A stretch of DNA of 64,000 bases from Nereocystis luetkeana (GCA_031213475.1 JARUPZ010000016.1:6898270-6962269), one strand, 5' to 3'. Positions 20,358 to 32,800 are shown, counted from the stretch's first letter. Notes: generated from the sequence alone by a model not told the origin. Numbers and translations are program-made.

Positions 20358-21474
20358 GGGACTCGAAAAAAACAAGTAGCGTGTCGTTTTGTTTCTCTGG
20401 AATACACATGGTTGGGGTGTGTTTGTGCCTGTATCTAGGTACGACGGCACGGCTTCTGGCAGCTACTGTAGAGTGGATAGGACCTGGCGAGTTTCCTGGC
20501 TGCTCTATTCGTAAGAGAACGGGGAGGCGCTTCGACGCTTCACGAGTAGCTTCGCCCGTGCTGCTGTGCTGCTAAAGCTGCTGCTGCTGCTGCTTTTTGA
20601 AAAAAATAATATTTTCACGTACGTTTTCACACGAGAATGACGACTTGCTGTACGCTAGAGGGTAAAAGGGTATGACACGTACGGCCACCAGGCAACTTTA
20701 TTTTTTGAATGGGAGACGGAAACCACGTGGGCATGCTAGTCTCTCGCAGTTCTGCGCAACTTCCTGTCGGACACCAAGTGCAGCCCGACCCCGTCGAGGA
20801 GACGGCGATATTTTTGGCACACTCTGCGCGATTCGGGCGCACCACTTTTGATTCGGACTTTTGAAGACACTCTCCGTATGGTCCACGTCCTGATCTCTGC
20901 AGCGGCGATAAATAGGGAAGAATGGTACGCGTGCCGAACACGGACGATGCTGGGGAAAGCCACCGAGAAATGCGTCAATGTGTCGGTCGTAATACGCCCC
21001 TTCCACCACGCGTCTCTGTGGATCCAACCTCATGTTTGCGGCGATTGATTGCGAAAACAAAAGGGTCGGGCGATAGCAGGCCGGGCCTGTGCGCGGACAT
21101 CAAGACTGGATTTGTTTTTTCATCCATGTCCTAGCCGCGGCCGCGGTTCAGAGGGCGTCATTTGGCGCCACAAGCCGCCGTCGCCTCATCCGACGCGTCG
21201 TCGAAAAAAAATGAGGCGAGGTGGTGTCCATGCCTCTGGGCGAGTTCTCAGCGGATGGCGTTTTTTTCCACGCGATTGGATGCCCCGCCGCATCAGCGGC
21301 AAATAAATGTTCGCGTTGATCGAGATGCTCACGGAGGGGGTGTTTCGAAATCACTCCTGGGGGGGGGGGGGTGGAGGGTCATACCAGGGATAGCCTGTTG
21401 TTGACGGACGTATATAACCGTTCCGTCGTAGACGCAGGGCAGAAAAGAGCGGTCTCTCTCGTGAAACCTCATCA
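20358..21474. other. Unassigned stretch
   Basis: A short (CTG)n tract lies at 20577-20594. Overlapping open frames of 70-120 codons occur at 20.7-21.1 kb on the minus strand, but none matches a family I know and no splice structure supports one. A G run lies at 21360-21371. Confidence 0.3.
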
Positions 21475-22085
21475 CCCTAGCAAAGCCGGTGAAGCTCCTC
21501 GAGACGCAAGTAACGGAGGGTTCTTAGCGACGGTATCGAGAGAAGGGCGCAAAGAGACATCGCGTATGGGTGTGATCTCACACAGAGAGGTTTCATTGAC
21601 CCCACGTTATATGCTTGGTACCAGAACGAGTTGAAACAACGACAAATGTGAAAATAATAACAATCCCTTGGTGCCTAAACTTGGGTACGCAAGAAGTGCG
21701 TCCCCGAGACGGGAGAAAACCTGCTGGCAGGACAGGAGGAGCAACACACAGTGCCACTTCCATCGGCAGCTGCCCACGGCAGCTACTCACTTTACAGAAG
21801 CACAGCCGACGATAAGTAGCAAGCGGCCAGGGAAAACAGACCATCCCTACCCGCCCATCGTTGTGCGCGAGATACGCCTACAACATCGGTTTTCTTTCGT
21901 ACTGCTAAAGTTTACCGAAGCAATTACTCTCTGCGACGAGGTGCCGCGTGCGTCGAGTACCATCGAGAGTCTCCTGCTGATCGCAGCAGAGAGGCCTCAT
22001 TAACCCCAACCTATAAACCAGGCACGACTTGAAATGACGGCGAAATGCCACAATAATAATTATTTGATACCGTGGCTGGCACAAG
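21475..22085 (+). repeat. Two diverged direct copies of a ~200-bp repeat
   Basis: Copy one (about 21540-21670) and copy two (about 21960-22080) share AGAGAGG, TTCATTGACCCC or CTCATTAACCCC, a GACTTGAAA/GAGTTGAAA block and AATAATAACAATCCCTTGG or its close variant. Old duplicated repeat, possibly terminal sequence of a retroelement. Confidence 0.5.
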
Positions 22086-22204
22086 TGTTCCCTAGGTTTA
22101 CCTAGGGTCTTCTAGAACGGAAAATCCAAGCATGTCCGTCCGCAATAGCTCGCGAAAACGATAAAACTGTACACAGTCGGATTCTCCGTCAGTTTGGCGA
22201 CATA

Positions 22205-22310
22205 ATAATCGAATTCAACTTTTCAAGGCGCAACAAACCAGACAGCGAGATATCGTGTTCTGTCCAGGTATACCGTTTTATCTTAAGCGACCCATATTAT
22301 CCCGCAATGA
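22205..22310 (+). repeat. Repeat shared with 28.35-28.44 kb
   Basis: AACAAACCAGACAGCGAGAT and TATACCGTTTTATCTTAAGC have clear counterparts next to the right terminal repeat of the retroelement below. It may be part of that element or of a related insertion. Confidence 0.45.
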
Positions 22311-22654
22311 GCACCTCGCGAAAATCCGTAAAACGGTACATCGGTGGATTATATACGTATTATTAAAAGTATGCAACAGATCATACATACGTAATACACC
22401 AGCGTCGTACATACATGGCGTATATATACCAACACAAAAAACAGAATACGTATATAGTAAGAGATACATTCCACGCCCCATGCCATCCATCCAACGGATA
22501 ATACCCTCTCTTTTGCGCTTTACGCGTCAGGTAACGCGTGCCCCCAGCAGGGGAAAGAGTACCCCCAGCCTGGGCGCGTGCGAGCAGAGTATGAAGTGAA
22601 AGAACCAGCGACATCCCTCGTGTCATACCAACAGCTGATGCTACCCGACACCAC

Positions 22655-22727
22655 GCCCCTTTCCAGACCGCAAGAAAGCAAATGATGGCGTACCTTTCCA
22701 GACCGCAAGAAAGCAAATGATGGCGTA
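22655..22727 (+). repeat. Tandem duplication of 35 bp
   Basis: CCTTTCCAGACCGCAAGAAA with its following AGCAAATGATGGCGTA is present twice without change. Perfect identity implies a recent event. Confidence 0.85.
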
Positions 22728-22764
22728 CCGTGCATCAGAACATAAACTTCAAACCGCGGCTAGT

Positions 22765-22842
22765 TGTGAAGGTGTTACCTACTGAGCTATAGGGGTAAAA
22801 GACCGATCGAATACCCACCCCCGGGTAATCCTTATAACACTC
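22765..22842 (-). repeat. tRNA-derived SINE-like repeat, partial copy
   Basis: Matches 23030-23103 (GTTACCTACTGAGCTATAGG, then ACCGATCGA and CCCGGGTAATCCTTATAACA) but lacks the T-arm half. On the minus strand it contains the A-box-like TAGCTCAGTAGGTAAC. Confidence 0.6.
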
Positions 22843-22984
22843 TCCCCCCCTCTGAACGGCGGGATCTTTGGGGCGTCGGAACCGTATACGTCCGTACGCT
22901 GACCTACCCGCTTCGTTTCATTACCTGGGGAACCAGAGAGATGTGTTTCTTAGGTGTGCACGCGCAAGCGTTTCTGTAAAAGAA

Positions 22985-23103
22985 ACGTTCGAAGTGGGGT
23001 TCGAACCCGTGACCTGGACGACGTCAAATGTGAAGGTGTTACCTACTGAGCTATAGGGGTAAAATACCGATCGATTACCTAGCCCCGGGTAATCCTTATA
23101 ACA
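22985..23103 (-). repeat. tRNA-derived SINE-like repeat, longer copy
   Basis: On the minus strand TAGCTCAGTAGGTAACACC (A box) is followed about 35 bp later by GGTTCGAACCC (B box), the internal promoter layout of a tRNA. The acceptor and D stems do not pair and no clean anticodon loop forms, so it is not a working tRNA. The CCCGGGTAATCC tail is shared with the neighbouring copy. Confidence 0.65.
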
Positions 23104-23239
23104 TAGTCCCCACCGCTGCCTGCGCAATGAATACGACACTCCGACGCCAACACCGGCGTTCGCTAAGTACGTATGTATGACGAACACCAGCAAACACGCC
23201 ATACCGTGGCTGCGACCATGTAACTACCCCTCCACAAAC

Positions 23240-26200
23240 TCCCTCTAAAGCACGGGCGTGTCGGTGGAAAGCTAAACCAGTACATACCACACCTTGGACC
23301 GGTCTTGACGACCCTGCCTCGTGGCATTCTCTCGGTCGCGATTCAACTACTGCAGCAGAACTGATCCCAGGTACACTTATTGATTCTACGGGAACTACAA
23401 CCCGTGTTGTGATCTGATCGGTCAACTCCTCTCGTACATACAAATTTATCGTACCTCGACAATACTCAGCTTTGCGTTTCGCTTTGTTCGAAATCGTAAC
23501 ATATTTATGCGCACCCCCCGCTCGGAGAAAAGGGGATGGAGAGAGGTACAGACGCCCGGGGCTGCTCCAGTAGCAACCCCCTGCTAGCACCGTAAACCTG
23601 AGTCAAACTCCATCCCCAACTAGCGATGCCAATCTCTCGACGCCAGCCTCCAACATGGGGTTGACTTAACTTGCGAATGCTGACGCTAACCCTCCCCCCC
23701 TCGCGCACTTACTTATCGTAATACTATACAACTTCTTATTTTTTCCACCTGGCACGCGTAAACGCAGCTACACACCGCAAACGTGTCACCGCTTCATCCC
23801 CAGCTCGGGGAGTTTCCTCGCTTGCCCCTACTCCGTACCCTACCCCGGCTTGATCTCGTTACTCATGCCCTCTTGGGCCATTACGCTTGCCACCCAACCG
23901 GCGTTCTTTCCATGACTACGTACGTGCGCCTTGTACGCGTCGGACGCCCACGAACCCTTGTGCTACAAGACCTCTGGTGTAGGCTCCTCGGCCGACAAGC
24001 GAGCTGCGCCGCTAATCCTCAGGGGATGCAGGGCGTAATCCTCCGCCCAACACGCCCGCCAACGCAACCACTGCTCGCAGGGAAGCCGTCGCTTGTTGCT
24101 GCGTTCACAAAAACCATCTGCCGTTACCAGTGCCGAAAGCAACCAGAGGGGCCGATGGGAAGGGACAGATAACAAGACATCAACTCGATCCACCCACGGG
24201 CCTCGGAGGACCCTTCCGCACGCGCGTAAGAACAGCCCCCTTTCGCATCTGATCGCCCTTTGACCCGCGAAGGTGGACCTCAACGCTGTCCGCGGTCGAC
24301 CATAGCGCTTCCGTCAGCTGGGAATCGCAGCAAAATAACGCTACGTCGGCCCGCCGCGAGCAATGCGACTCGTTGATTCGCGACCTCGTTTCTGCAAACA
24401 TTTCCGACGCGCGGATCAGGAAACAAAACGATGCACACAGAGCAAGTCGCAGAGCCCAACCCCCGGTACGCCCCTAAGGGATCAGACCCTCGCCCGCAAG
24501 CGACACTGCCCATGAAATGGGTCAGCGCGCGGTTGCTTGGTTTCCTGCATCAACGTGCGAACGAGCAGCGCCTTCGAGAGCGCTAGTGATAACGGGATGA
24601 GTTGTCAAGCTCGAAACCGCGTGAAATACGGTGAAAGTATTTGATCACCGACAAATGACTGCAATGGTCGTCGACCGAGGTTGCTAGGTGGCGAACGTGC
24701 GCGCTACGCATTCAAAACAAGCACCACACGATGACCATATCGTCACTACTGTGCTGGAGAAAAAACGGCACTATACAACGTACCCAGAAGTCTAACTAGG
24801 CGCCAAACTTCCCCTGCTAAGTATGTTCAGACGAGACCGCAACCGCGTTGCGCATAAGCTCGAGGCCAACACCGATGTACAGAGAGATTTCCAGACGTGT
24901 CCCGAGTCATGAGCATGCCACGGAACACCAGGACGAACGGAGTTCAGGTTACGGAGAACAGAGTCGCGATCCCAGCGTGAGATGCTATCGGCAGCGACAC
25001 TAAAAACTCCCCGCACGTGTTTCGCGTCAAAATGCCAACGAGATGACAATTCCAATGCGCCGACAAGGCGCATCAGTGCACCTGACCGCGGCTCCTTACC
25101 TTCAGGACACCGTCGCACCCACTCAACGGCGGCTTCGATGTCCCCTCACAACAAAACGCAGTCGCCCATCACCGACGAGAGCTCTGCGCACGGAGACACA
25201 AGGACCCACGCCAAAACCACCATCCCCAAGATCTCCAGGACTTAGATAGATATATCGTTCTTGCTTGCGACGGCCTTGCTCGAGCCGCACAAAACGAGAC
25301 CGTTCAGCTGGGTCGAGCTCGTAGTGTCAGCACACCCTAGTTTTGAGACAGAAACTCCCGATAGCCGTTTTGGAAGCATCCGAAACCAGAGTACGTCGGG
25401 CTGGGCGCTGAAGCAAGTGGTACATCGGAGCCGACAATGTACCCTCCGCATGTCAATCTCCTCAGCCACGAAGCAACGCCGAAACTCGAGGTCCCCGGGG
25501 AAGTCGGGCCCGAGGGCGACACACCGCCCGGGGTTGGCAGTACAGCACGCGCAGTCAGCACCGGCGGCGATGCTCGGCATCCCCACCGAGGCCAACATGC
25601 GCTGCACGAAAAACGACCCCGGACGTTCGTGAGGAAGCCAACGAGCTTTGACACTTGCTTCGCGGAAGATGACGCCCAAGACGGAGGCCATGCCGCGATA
25701 AGCTCACGCAGCTTGCGTCGCTTATGCGGCGGTAGCGTCACCGTAAGAGCCTCAGTGTCAATGATCCATCCCAACACCTCCAGTTGAGTATCCCAGTTAG
25801 GGATGTTACTGGCAGACAAGAGGGGAGGGTCAGATGTTCCACGTTCGCCCAGCAGGTGAAAGTGGTCCGACTCAACGACTGCACCGCCTGTCGGCAACGA
25901 CGGCCGTTCGGCCGCCATTACAACTCGACAGGATGCTGCAACCGCAGTTGCACAACCACTTGACCGCCGGCCACATACCCACAGACAGGCGCATCGGCAG
26001 CGTTCACCGGAACCTGCCGGAACGCATATTTGACACCTACCCGGCATAAGACAGTCCGGGCATTCCTGCCGTGTTGTTCGCGCAAGAAAAGGTTGTGTCG
26101 TTATTAGCGCTGGTGCGTCCGCCCACGCGCGCAAAAGTGAGATCGTGAAAGACACGAAATTGGGTTTCAGAACGTCAGCCAAGGGTTAAATACGGAGCCC

Positions 26201-28345
26201 CTAAATATCAGAAGCGGAATTCAAATCAAACACCAGGGTACGCCCGCACTACACACCCGCGCGCACCTCATCGTGAATAGCACCATCGTACGAGAGCGTG
26301 CTAGGGTGATTACCGTAAGCAAGCTTAGTGGTCAAATCACTTCCATGTGCAACGCAAACCGGCGATTCCGGATACAACACGCGAAGCAGTTGAGTAATCG
26401 CGGGACAAATCTTAACGGTCCCGAACCAGTGGCGAACTGTATCAGGGCATATATGCAGAGCAAGATAGAGACGAGCCGATGATGGCCACAAAGCAGGCTA
26501 GGCTACCGTTACAACGACACAAGACAGAGGTGCCTCCGCCAACCACCTAATCGAGGCTCGGCGAGCCTAACCATGGTATTGGACTGCGCTACACTCGCCT
26601 GCGCGGAAAGCCACGAATCGATCGCAATGCTCTAAGTCTAATCACACCCAGGATCACACTCGGTAACGCCGGCGCAGGCACACAAATTTTACCTCTGTTC
26701 CCGAAGGAGACGGATCCCGGAGACAGGGCGGCACGCTCGTGTCAAACGCCACCGTCGCCAGCTAAAGCATCCAACTCCGCTCCGGAGCACCTCCGCGCGC
26801 AGTGGGCGTCGCGACCGCCCCCCCGGCAGTTGGAGCCGCCACCTCCCCCCCAGTTAATGTTGGCCCAACCGAGAGGAAGGGCCCGTGTCCTCGATCCAGA
26901 GCTGGAGCCGCCACCTCCAGCGGCCCCGCCGCCACCCGCGGCCCGAGGAGCGTAGCCCGCGCGGAGAGCCAGAGAACGCGACCCAACCTCCGCCGCGGCC
27001 GATATGCCGTCACCTCCAACGCTGAGATCGGCGGGAGACGACTAGTCCGCCGGGGGCGAATTATGCACGTAAATTCAATCGTGCCACTTGCACCTCCCAG
27101 TGGCTGCATACATGCTGCAAGACTCGGTGCTCTTTTTCCTAGTGTGTCCGGCGTCAGGCGAGAAAGGTCCGGCGGCGGCCTTACCTTTGGATGACACCTC
27201 CCCGCCGGCGTGGTTGCACCGGAAGGTTTCGCCGACGATCTTCAGGAGTTCTTCACTGCCCCGGCAGAAGGTAGACTTACGACCGAAAGCCGGAACCGGG
27301 GGCAGTCCGAACGCCGTGTCCGGGGGAGGAGGCACCACAGGTGGTTGGCTTCTCAGCGAGAAGCGCATCAATTCGTTCACCCATCATGATTGACCATCTC
27401 GCACACAACTTTCCCAGCCTTGGCGGTCGAAAAGCTGAAGTAGTTACACAGTGTGTGAGTCCGCAAGTCGGCCGCCGTGAAAGCTGCGCTAAGGAGAGCC
27501 AGCCGCTCCAGGCACGGGCGATCGGCGTCGGCTGCCGGCGATAACCCAACGGACAGCACGGATTCGACCCGAAGAATCCAGTGCCGTCGTGAGCCCGTTT
27601 TCTTCCAGAGCGCAGCTTCGTCGACGAGCTGCGACTTCTGCATGTGCCGATCCCGCTCGTCTCGGCTGTCTCGAGCAGCATCATTCTGAGCGGCCCGGTT
27701 GGCAACGACCTTGTCGCTGTTGCAGCACGATCTTAAGGTGGGCGCACTGCGCCGGGCAGGTCGACACCGAGTCCTGGATGCCCGAGAGAGAAGCGGCCAG
27801 GTCGTCGGTTCTTGATGAGGCTGCATGCAGATCGTCCCCAAGAAAACGAATTGGCTTTCGACCTGCCCAAGGCACTCGACCATGTCGGCCGATCGAACGA
27901 AGTCAGACCCGGCGCCAACAGGGGAAGCGTCGGCAGCAGTGCTTCGGGAATCGGCCTCCGCGTTAGCCGCAGCAGCGGCAGCTGTGGCCTCCTCCGGCTT
28001 CGGGAAATAAGCCATCGCAACCAACGACAGCAGACAGCAGCAGTATGTGACCCCGAAACGCGACCGCTAGCGCCAAGCCGAGCAGGGAAGAAGGACAGTA
28101 GCTCCCACCAGTCCAAAGTTAAACCAGTCTTTACCACCCCTTGGACCTGTCTCGACGACCCTGCCTCGCTGCGTCCTCTCGAGCGCGAGTCGACTGCTAC
28201 AGCAAAAAAAATGATCGCAGGTGCACCTATGGACTAAACGGGTACAACAACCCGCGTTGATTTGATTGGTCAACTTCTCTCGCACTTACAAAACATCATT
28301 TTTCTCGTACCTCGATAGTACTCAGCATTTTACGCCTGTTAAGGG
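23240..28345 (-). mobile_element. Broken DIRS-order (tyrosine recombinase) retroelement
   Basis: A fossil retroelement read on the minus strand. Direct repeats of about 230 bp bound it (23240-23475 and 28100-28340), roughly three-quarters identical by eye, so it is old. Parts in element order: a gag-like region (about 28.0-26.8 kb) with a Cys-rich GRCKW motif, a reverse transcriptase/RNase H region (about 26.5-24.8 kb), and a tyrosine-recombinase-like region (about 24.6-23.9 kb) with a YALHPLRIS-type box. RNase H followed by a tyrosine recombinase is typical of DIRS/PAT/Ngaro elements rather than LTR families. It carries several breaks (five or more) and is not functional. Outer limits are approximate. 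Confidence 0.65.
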
Positions 28346-28445
28346 CAACTAAAATGAAATCGAATGTCCAGGGCAGAACAAACCAACAGGGAGATACCGT
28401 TTTCGGTCCCGGTCTACCGTTTCCTGTCGAACGACACACACATGT
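28346..28445 (+). repeat. Repeat shared with 22.2 kb
   Basis: AACAAACCAACAGGGAGATA and TCTACCGTTTCCTGTCGAAC correspond to 22.20-22.31 kb. It directly abuts the right terminal repeat of the retroelement. Confidence 0.45.
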
Positions 28446-30396
28446 TCCGAAAACGCCGGGCAGAAGGCGGGGGATGGAGGAGGAAGATACACATGCCGCT
28501 ACCGGGGTGTAACCGGGAATGCCTGCTTTGTGCCGACGATAGTTATGCGTCTGGCAAAGGGGGTGTTGCAGCGCGGCGGCGCTAAGATATCATACATTGA
28601 AGCGTGACAACTGCCCAGACCAGTGCTGCGTGGAGGGTTCATTGTACGTCGGGATTGCGCTGTGGAAAGCTCCGTGCTGCAACATGGGAGGTTTAGAGGA
28701 AAGGCTCCCGAAATGGGGACACCTTCCTGTGTTTGTGGATTGCCAACATGGCATCAATCTGATATTTTCAAGTACCACCGGAATAGCTTTACCAGTCACG
28801 TGTCTACCGGTCATGCACAATAATCGTCTGCAACGCGTTTGGTTCCTCGTCAACCAACCGCGTTGTCTGTTCTAGCAACTGGAACGCTGGAAAGTCGGAG
28901 AGCATCTGATGCTCTGTGGAGAAAGTCCGGTCCACGCTCGACATGTTCCAACACAATCAAGACAACAATACTGGCATCCAAGAAGGTGGTTCCACGTTTT
29001 GGAATACAGGCTAGAACCACACCTTCGATGAAACTAACTGGAGAACCGTACGAAGAGAGGCCACTTACGCCCATGCTACCCGTGATCTTGATAAAGCGCG
29101 ACGGACGCGTGAAAAACTTCAGAACATTCCACTCACTCTACATTTTAGAATTTTTGAAGCAGTTCCGATCATTTCCAGGAAACGCTCGCCTCGCTAAAGG
29201 CACCTGGGCCGAGGCACCTTCAGTGCGGATGGTTTATCCACGGGCGACGACCCCCCGCCGAAACAGAGAGGCATCGTCCAATACAAAACATACATTAAGT
29301 GATCCATAACAGAGATGAATAATCCCATATTAACCACACAGCTTCCGTGCTGTCGTTGTGTACGTACTGTGCGTGGGAACCAAACGAAGCAGCACACCCC
29401 CTGGCGCCGGCTCCAGGCACGAGCACAACGACGCTGCAACGGCCTTGTGTTGTTGCTGCCACGCCGAAGACCCTGGGTGTGAGGCTGTGGGCCTCGTGGG
29501 TATAGTTGATGCGAGGTACCTGGTACTAGTATACCTGGTGCGCGATAAAATACCTGACATATTGTATTACGAAGCTCGCAAAAGTCGAGCATCGGCCTAC
29601 CCCTTTGGTCGATCGCCAACAGCTCACGCCTTGGGACCCGTATACTCGTACAACAAACAGCCAGCAGAGCGGTACTCCAAAAACGTAACAGAAAAATGCA
29701 TATAATACGTACTAGTACGTACTGTAGTATCATACCAGGTACCAGGTACCAAGTACCAGATATCGATTTTTATACCAGTGGCAGCGTTCAACTGCAAAAT
29801 ATGTTTTTATATTTATCATGGCAGTCCAGGATACACGAGAAAAAAAACAATAGTGTAACTAACTGCTGCTGCTTTTGCTATCGTCGTCTACGGTCAAAAC
29901 AACCCAAAACGAGCAAAAAGGGGGCCCACTCATATCGTGCGCCGAAAGGTTCGCCAAGAGCCCCGCATTCGAGCGCCCGGAACAAAACACACGCACAGAC
30001 ATACATACACACGAAAACACACAAAAATGGCGACCGAACGTTTCGGGGACCAAACGAACGGTAAAAGCACGCGGTGAGAAGTAACATCTACCCACCCTCC
30101 GGTACCCATCAGCTAGTCATGTAAGCTCTTCCTCACCCCTCCCCCCCCCCCCCCCTTCCCCCACCGCCCCTCATGACAATGAGGACCCCACCCTCCCCTC
30201 CTTTCCTGCTTCCCTTCCCTCGTGCCGCGTTGCGCTTACGAGGAGAACCCACCCCTTGAAGCGGCGCACGCAGAAACAAACGAACGCAACAAATAAACAA
30301 GCTCAATACGAACTGACGAAATGTAAATAAACATTTGTTCTCTCTCTTTTGGGCGTCACCAGAAGCACGAACAGAAGGAGCGAGAAAGACGCAAAC
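28446..30396. other. Stretch with no supported gene
   Basis: Open frames of 70-180 codons occur on both strands (for example around 28.85-29.3 kb), without a recognised domain or convincing splice sites. It may be decayed transposon sequence. TACCAGGTACC motifs cluster at 29.51-29.76 kb. A C-rich run lies at 30136-30155. Confidence 0.3.
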
Positions 30397-30447
30397 CCAC
30401 CACCACCACCACCACCACCACCACCACCACCACCATCATCACCACCA
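30397..30447 (+). repeat. (CCA)n microsatellite
   Basis: About 16 CCA units with one CATCAT interruption. Confidence 0.9.
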
Positions 30448-31443
30448 CAAAAACACGGCGTAATCAACGGAGAAAAGCCACGGAAAAAAAAACTACAGGC
30501 GTTCGTAGAGGAGGAAAAGCAAGAAGCACCAAACGCTGCTCATGTTGCCTATCATACTCGTAGTTCACGAAGCCGTAGCGTCGCGTCCCCTCGCCTGCCT
30601 CCACAATTTTGGATGGTATAAACCCCTCCCGCTAACATACAATGGGGGTGGTCGAAAACTAAAACATACTACGACATTAAGCGAGAGAGTACCGCACGCA
30701 CCCTTCTCCTCTTTTTTCGTCCATCACACAGCGTGCCGTCCAGCCGATCATTTTTATACGTACGCCCCGTCCCGTTCTGTCCCGTTCCGTCCCATGGCAC
30801 ACGGAAAAAGTGAAACCGACATAGATGAAGCGGTCGAGATTTTGTTTTCCCGCACACGAAACAGCTACGACAAGCCACCGTCTTTTCTGCAAAACACAAA
30901 TACAAACCAAATTCCCAAACCAAACAATACTACGCCGCACAGCGAAGCCGCATTTAAAAATACACAAAACAGCATCCTAAAGAATCAGCAGCCGCAAGAG
31001 CCTTCTTGATCATTGGTGCAAGCAGCTGCTTTCAAGTACACAAGAAACGGCGGGGGGGGGGGGATATCGGGGGCAAATCTATGTCGGTCCCGAAATACAC
31101 GTCGACATCTGGAACCACATCTGTGAGTCTGGTCCGGCTCCGTGCTCCTGATAGCAGGCGTAGTCCGTTCAGTCAGTCACCAGGGGGGGGTAGATCTAGC
31201 GCTGCTTCAAACCATTCCCTTTTACGGGCACATCACACGCGTCTTTCATCGTTGCAAACAATTCTGTGCCGCGAATCAACCAAACCAAACCAAACCAACA
31301 AAAACAAAACGAAACAAACCAAACCTAGCAGACCAAAATAACCCACGAACGAAAAAAAAAAAATGTTTCCCAGAATCGAACACGCGCCCGAAACGGGTAT
31401 GGCGCCTTCTCTTTCTTATCTAAAAAGGCAGACAGGATATCAT
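30448..31443. other. Stretch with no supported gene
   Basis: A 155-codon plus-strand frame ends at 31009 but has no domain, is Asn/Pro-rich at its end and lies in A-rich sequence; I do not call it a gene. (CCAAA)n-like sequence lies at 31281-31330. Confidence 0.3.
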
Positions 31444-31900
31444 ACTTGCGTACTATTACCGCACCGTTACAGTCCCGTACCGTACCGTTACGGTACCGTC
31501 ACAGCACAATTACAACACTGTTACCGTACCGTCACCGTACCATTACCGTACCGTTAAAGCACCGTTACCGTACCGTGCCAAAACCGCACGGATACCGTAC
31601 CGTCACCGTACCATGACCGTACCGTTACAGCACCGTTACCGTACCGTATCAATACCGCACGGATACCGTACCGTCACCGTACCGCTACCGTACCGTTACA
31701 GCACCGTTACCGTACCGTATCAATACCGCACGGATACCGTACCGTCACCGTACCATGACCGTACCGTTACCGTACCGTCAAAGCACCGTTACCGTACCGT
31801 ATCAATACCGCACGGATACCGTACCGTCACCGTGCCATGACCGTACCGTTACCGTACCGTATCAATACCGCACGAATACCGCACCGCTACCGTACCATTC
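31444..31900 (+). repeat. ACCGT minisatellite with higher-order units
   Basis: Five-base TACCG/ACCGT repeats with CACCG, CATTACC and CATGACC variants. They are grouped into units of about 80-90 bp marked by GTATCAATACCGCACGGATA, repeated four times. All frames are open only because of the repeat. Confidence 0.9.
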
Positions 31901-32319
31901 TCGGCCCCGGCTATCCCCACCCTCGCAGCAAGCCTCTTCATCTACCGCCGTCAAAAGCAGCCTGCTGAAAAAAACAGGCTTCCCCTCGGGACAAAAAAAA
32001 AAAATCAGGAAAAACACAGGGCTATTTTAACAATGAACCCCATGGGCTACTCCCAAACGCATGCAATGCGCGGAGAAACGGGACCGGCAGGGAGTCGTTG
32101 CTCTATCCTTCTATCCTCCCATAACAAAATAATAATCCGCCCGTTCATGCACACGAATGCGTACAGACACCAACCCCCGTTCGCGGGAGCTCCCAGGACC
32201 CAGAGGCAATAACCCATCAGCCCGCCCCGCCCCCGCCCTCCACGGAGGGAACTCCTAGGGGTTGGAGGCGTTCATCTGTCAGCCCCCCCCCCCTCCGCCC
32301 CCCAGGAGTAACGCAATCG

Positions 32320-32620
32320 TCAAGAAACCTTGCACCTCTCGGCAGAGGATTTCGCCGCCCCACCTTCCCCTTCCCCCGCGGCGGCTGCCCCCGCCCCGCC
32401 TCTCCTAGTCGCCCCCGCGACCGCCGCTACCTCTGCCACGGTAACGCGCGCATCCACCCCCCCCTTCGCCCCCGCACCCACCCCCGCCTCCGCCTCCGCC
32501 CCTGTTCCTTTCTTTGCCGTCCCTAAGCCGGTAGCACTGGTCCACCCAGCGGCGCTAATCTTTCGCCCGGACATGAAGGATGGCTTTCGGCTCGCGAAGG
32601 ACCGCAAGCGCGCGGCACCG
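32320..32620 (-). CDS. Candidate last exon of the Rab GTPase (Ala/Gly-rich tail ending CKVS)
   Basis: Minus-strand open segment starting after an AG at 32621 and ending at a stop at 32320. Its phase fits the GT donor at the end of Rab exon 33506-33621. It would add about 100 residues, mostly Ala, Gly and Lys, and finish ...SSAERCKVS. CKVS fits a CaaX prenylation box, which a Rab without a CC pair would need. Against it: the tail is low-complexity, much longer than usual, and the strand opposite is also open. Without this exon, translation stops at the TGA at 33502. Confidence 0.4.
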
Positions 32621-32654
32621 CTGCCGAAAAGTCTTGTCTCCCAGACGGGTGGGT

Positions 32655-32800
32655 GTGGGGATGCGGTGGTGGGGTGGGGTGGGGTAGGGTAGGGTGGGTG
32701 GTTGATTGGGATGGGTGGAGAGGTGGAGGGGTAGGTGGGTGGATGGGTGGAAGGGTGGGTGGATGGGTGGGGTGAGTGGGTAGATGGACGGGTGGTGTTG
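32655..32800 (+). repeat. GGGTGGAT minisatellite
   Basis: Degenerate GGGTGGATGG/GGGTAGGG units on the plus strand, between Rab exons. Confidence 0.75.

Noticed and set aside
22987-23063. Functional tRNA gene on the minus strand
   Set aside because: A and B boxes are present, but acceptor and D stems do not pair and no normal anticodon loop forms; a partial duplicate lies beside it.
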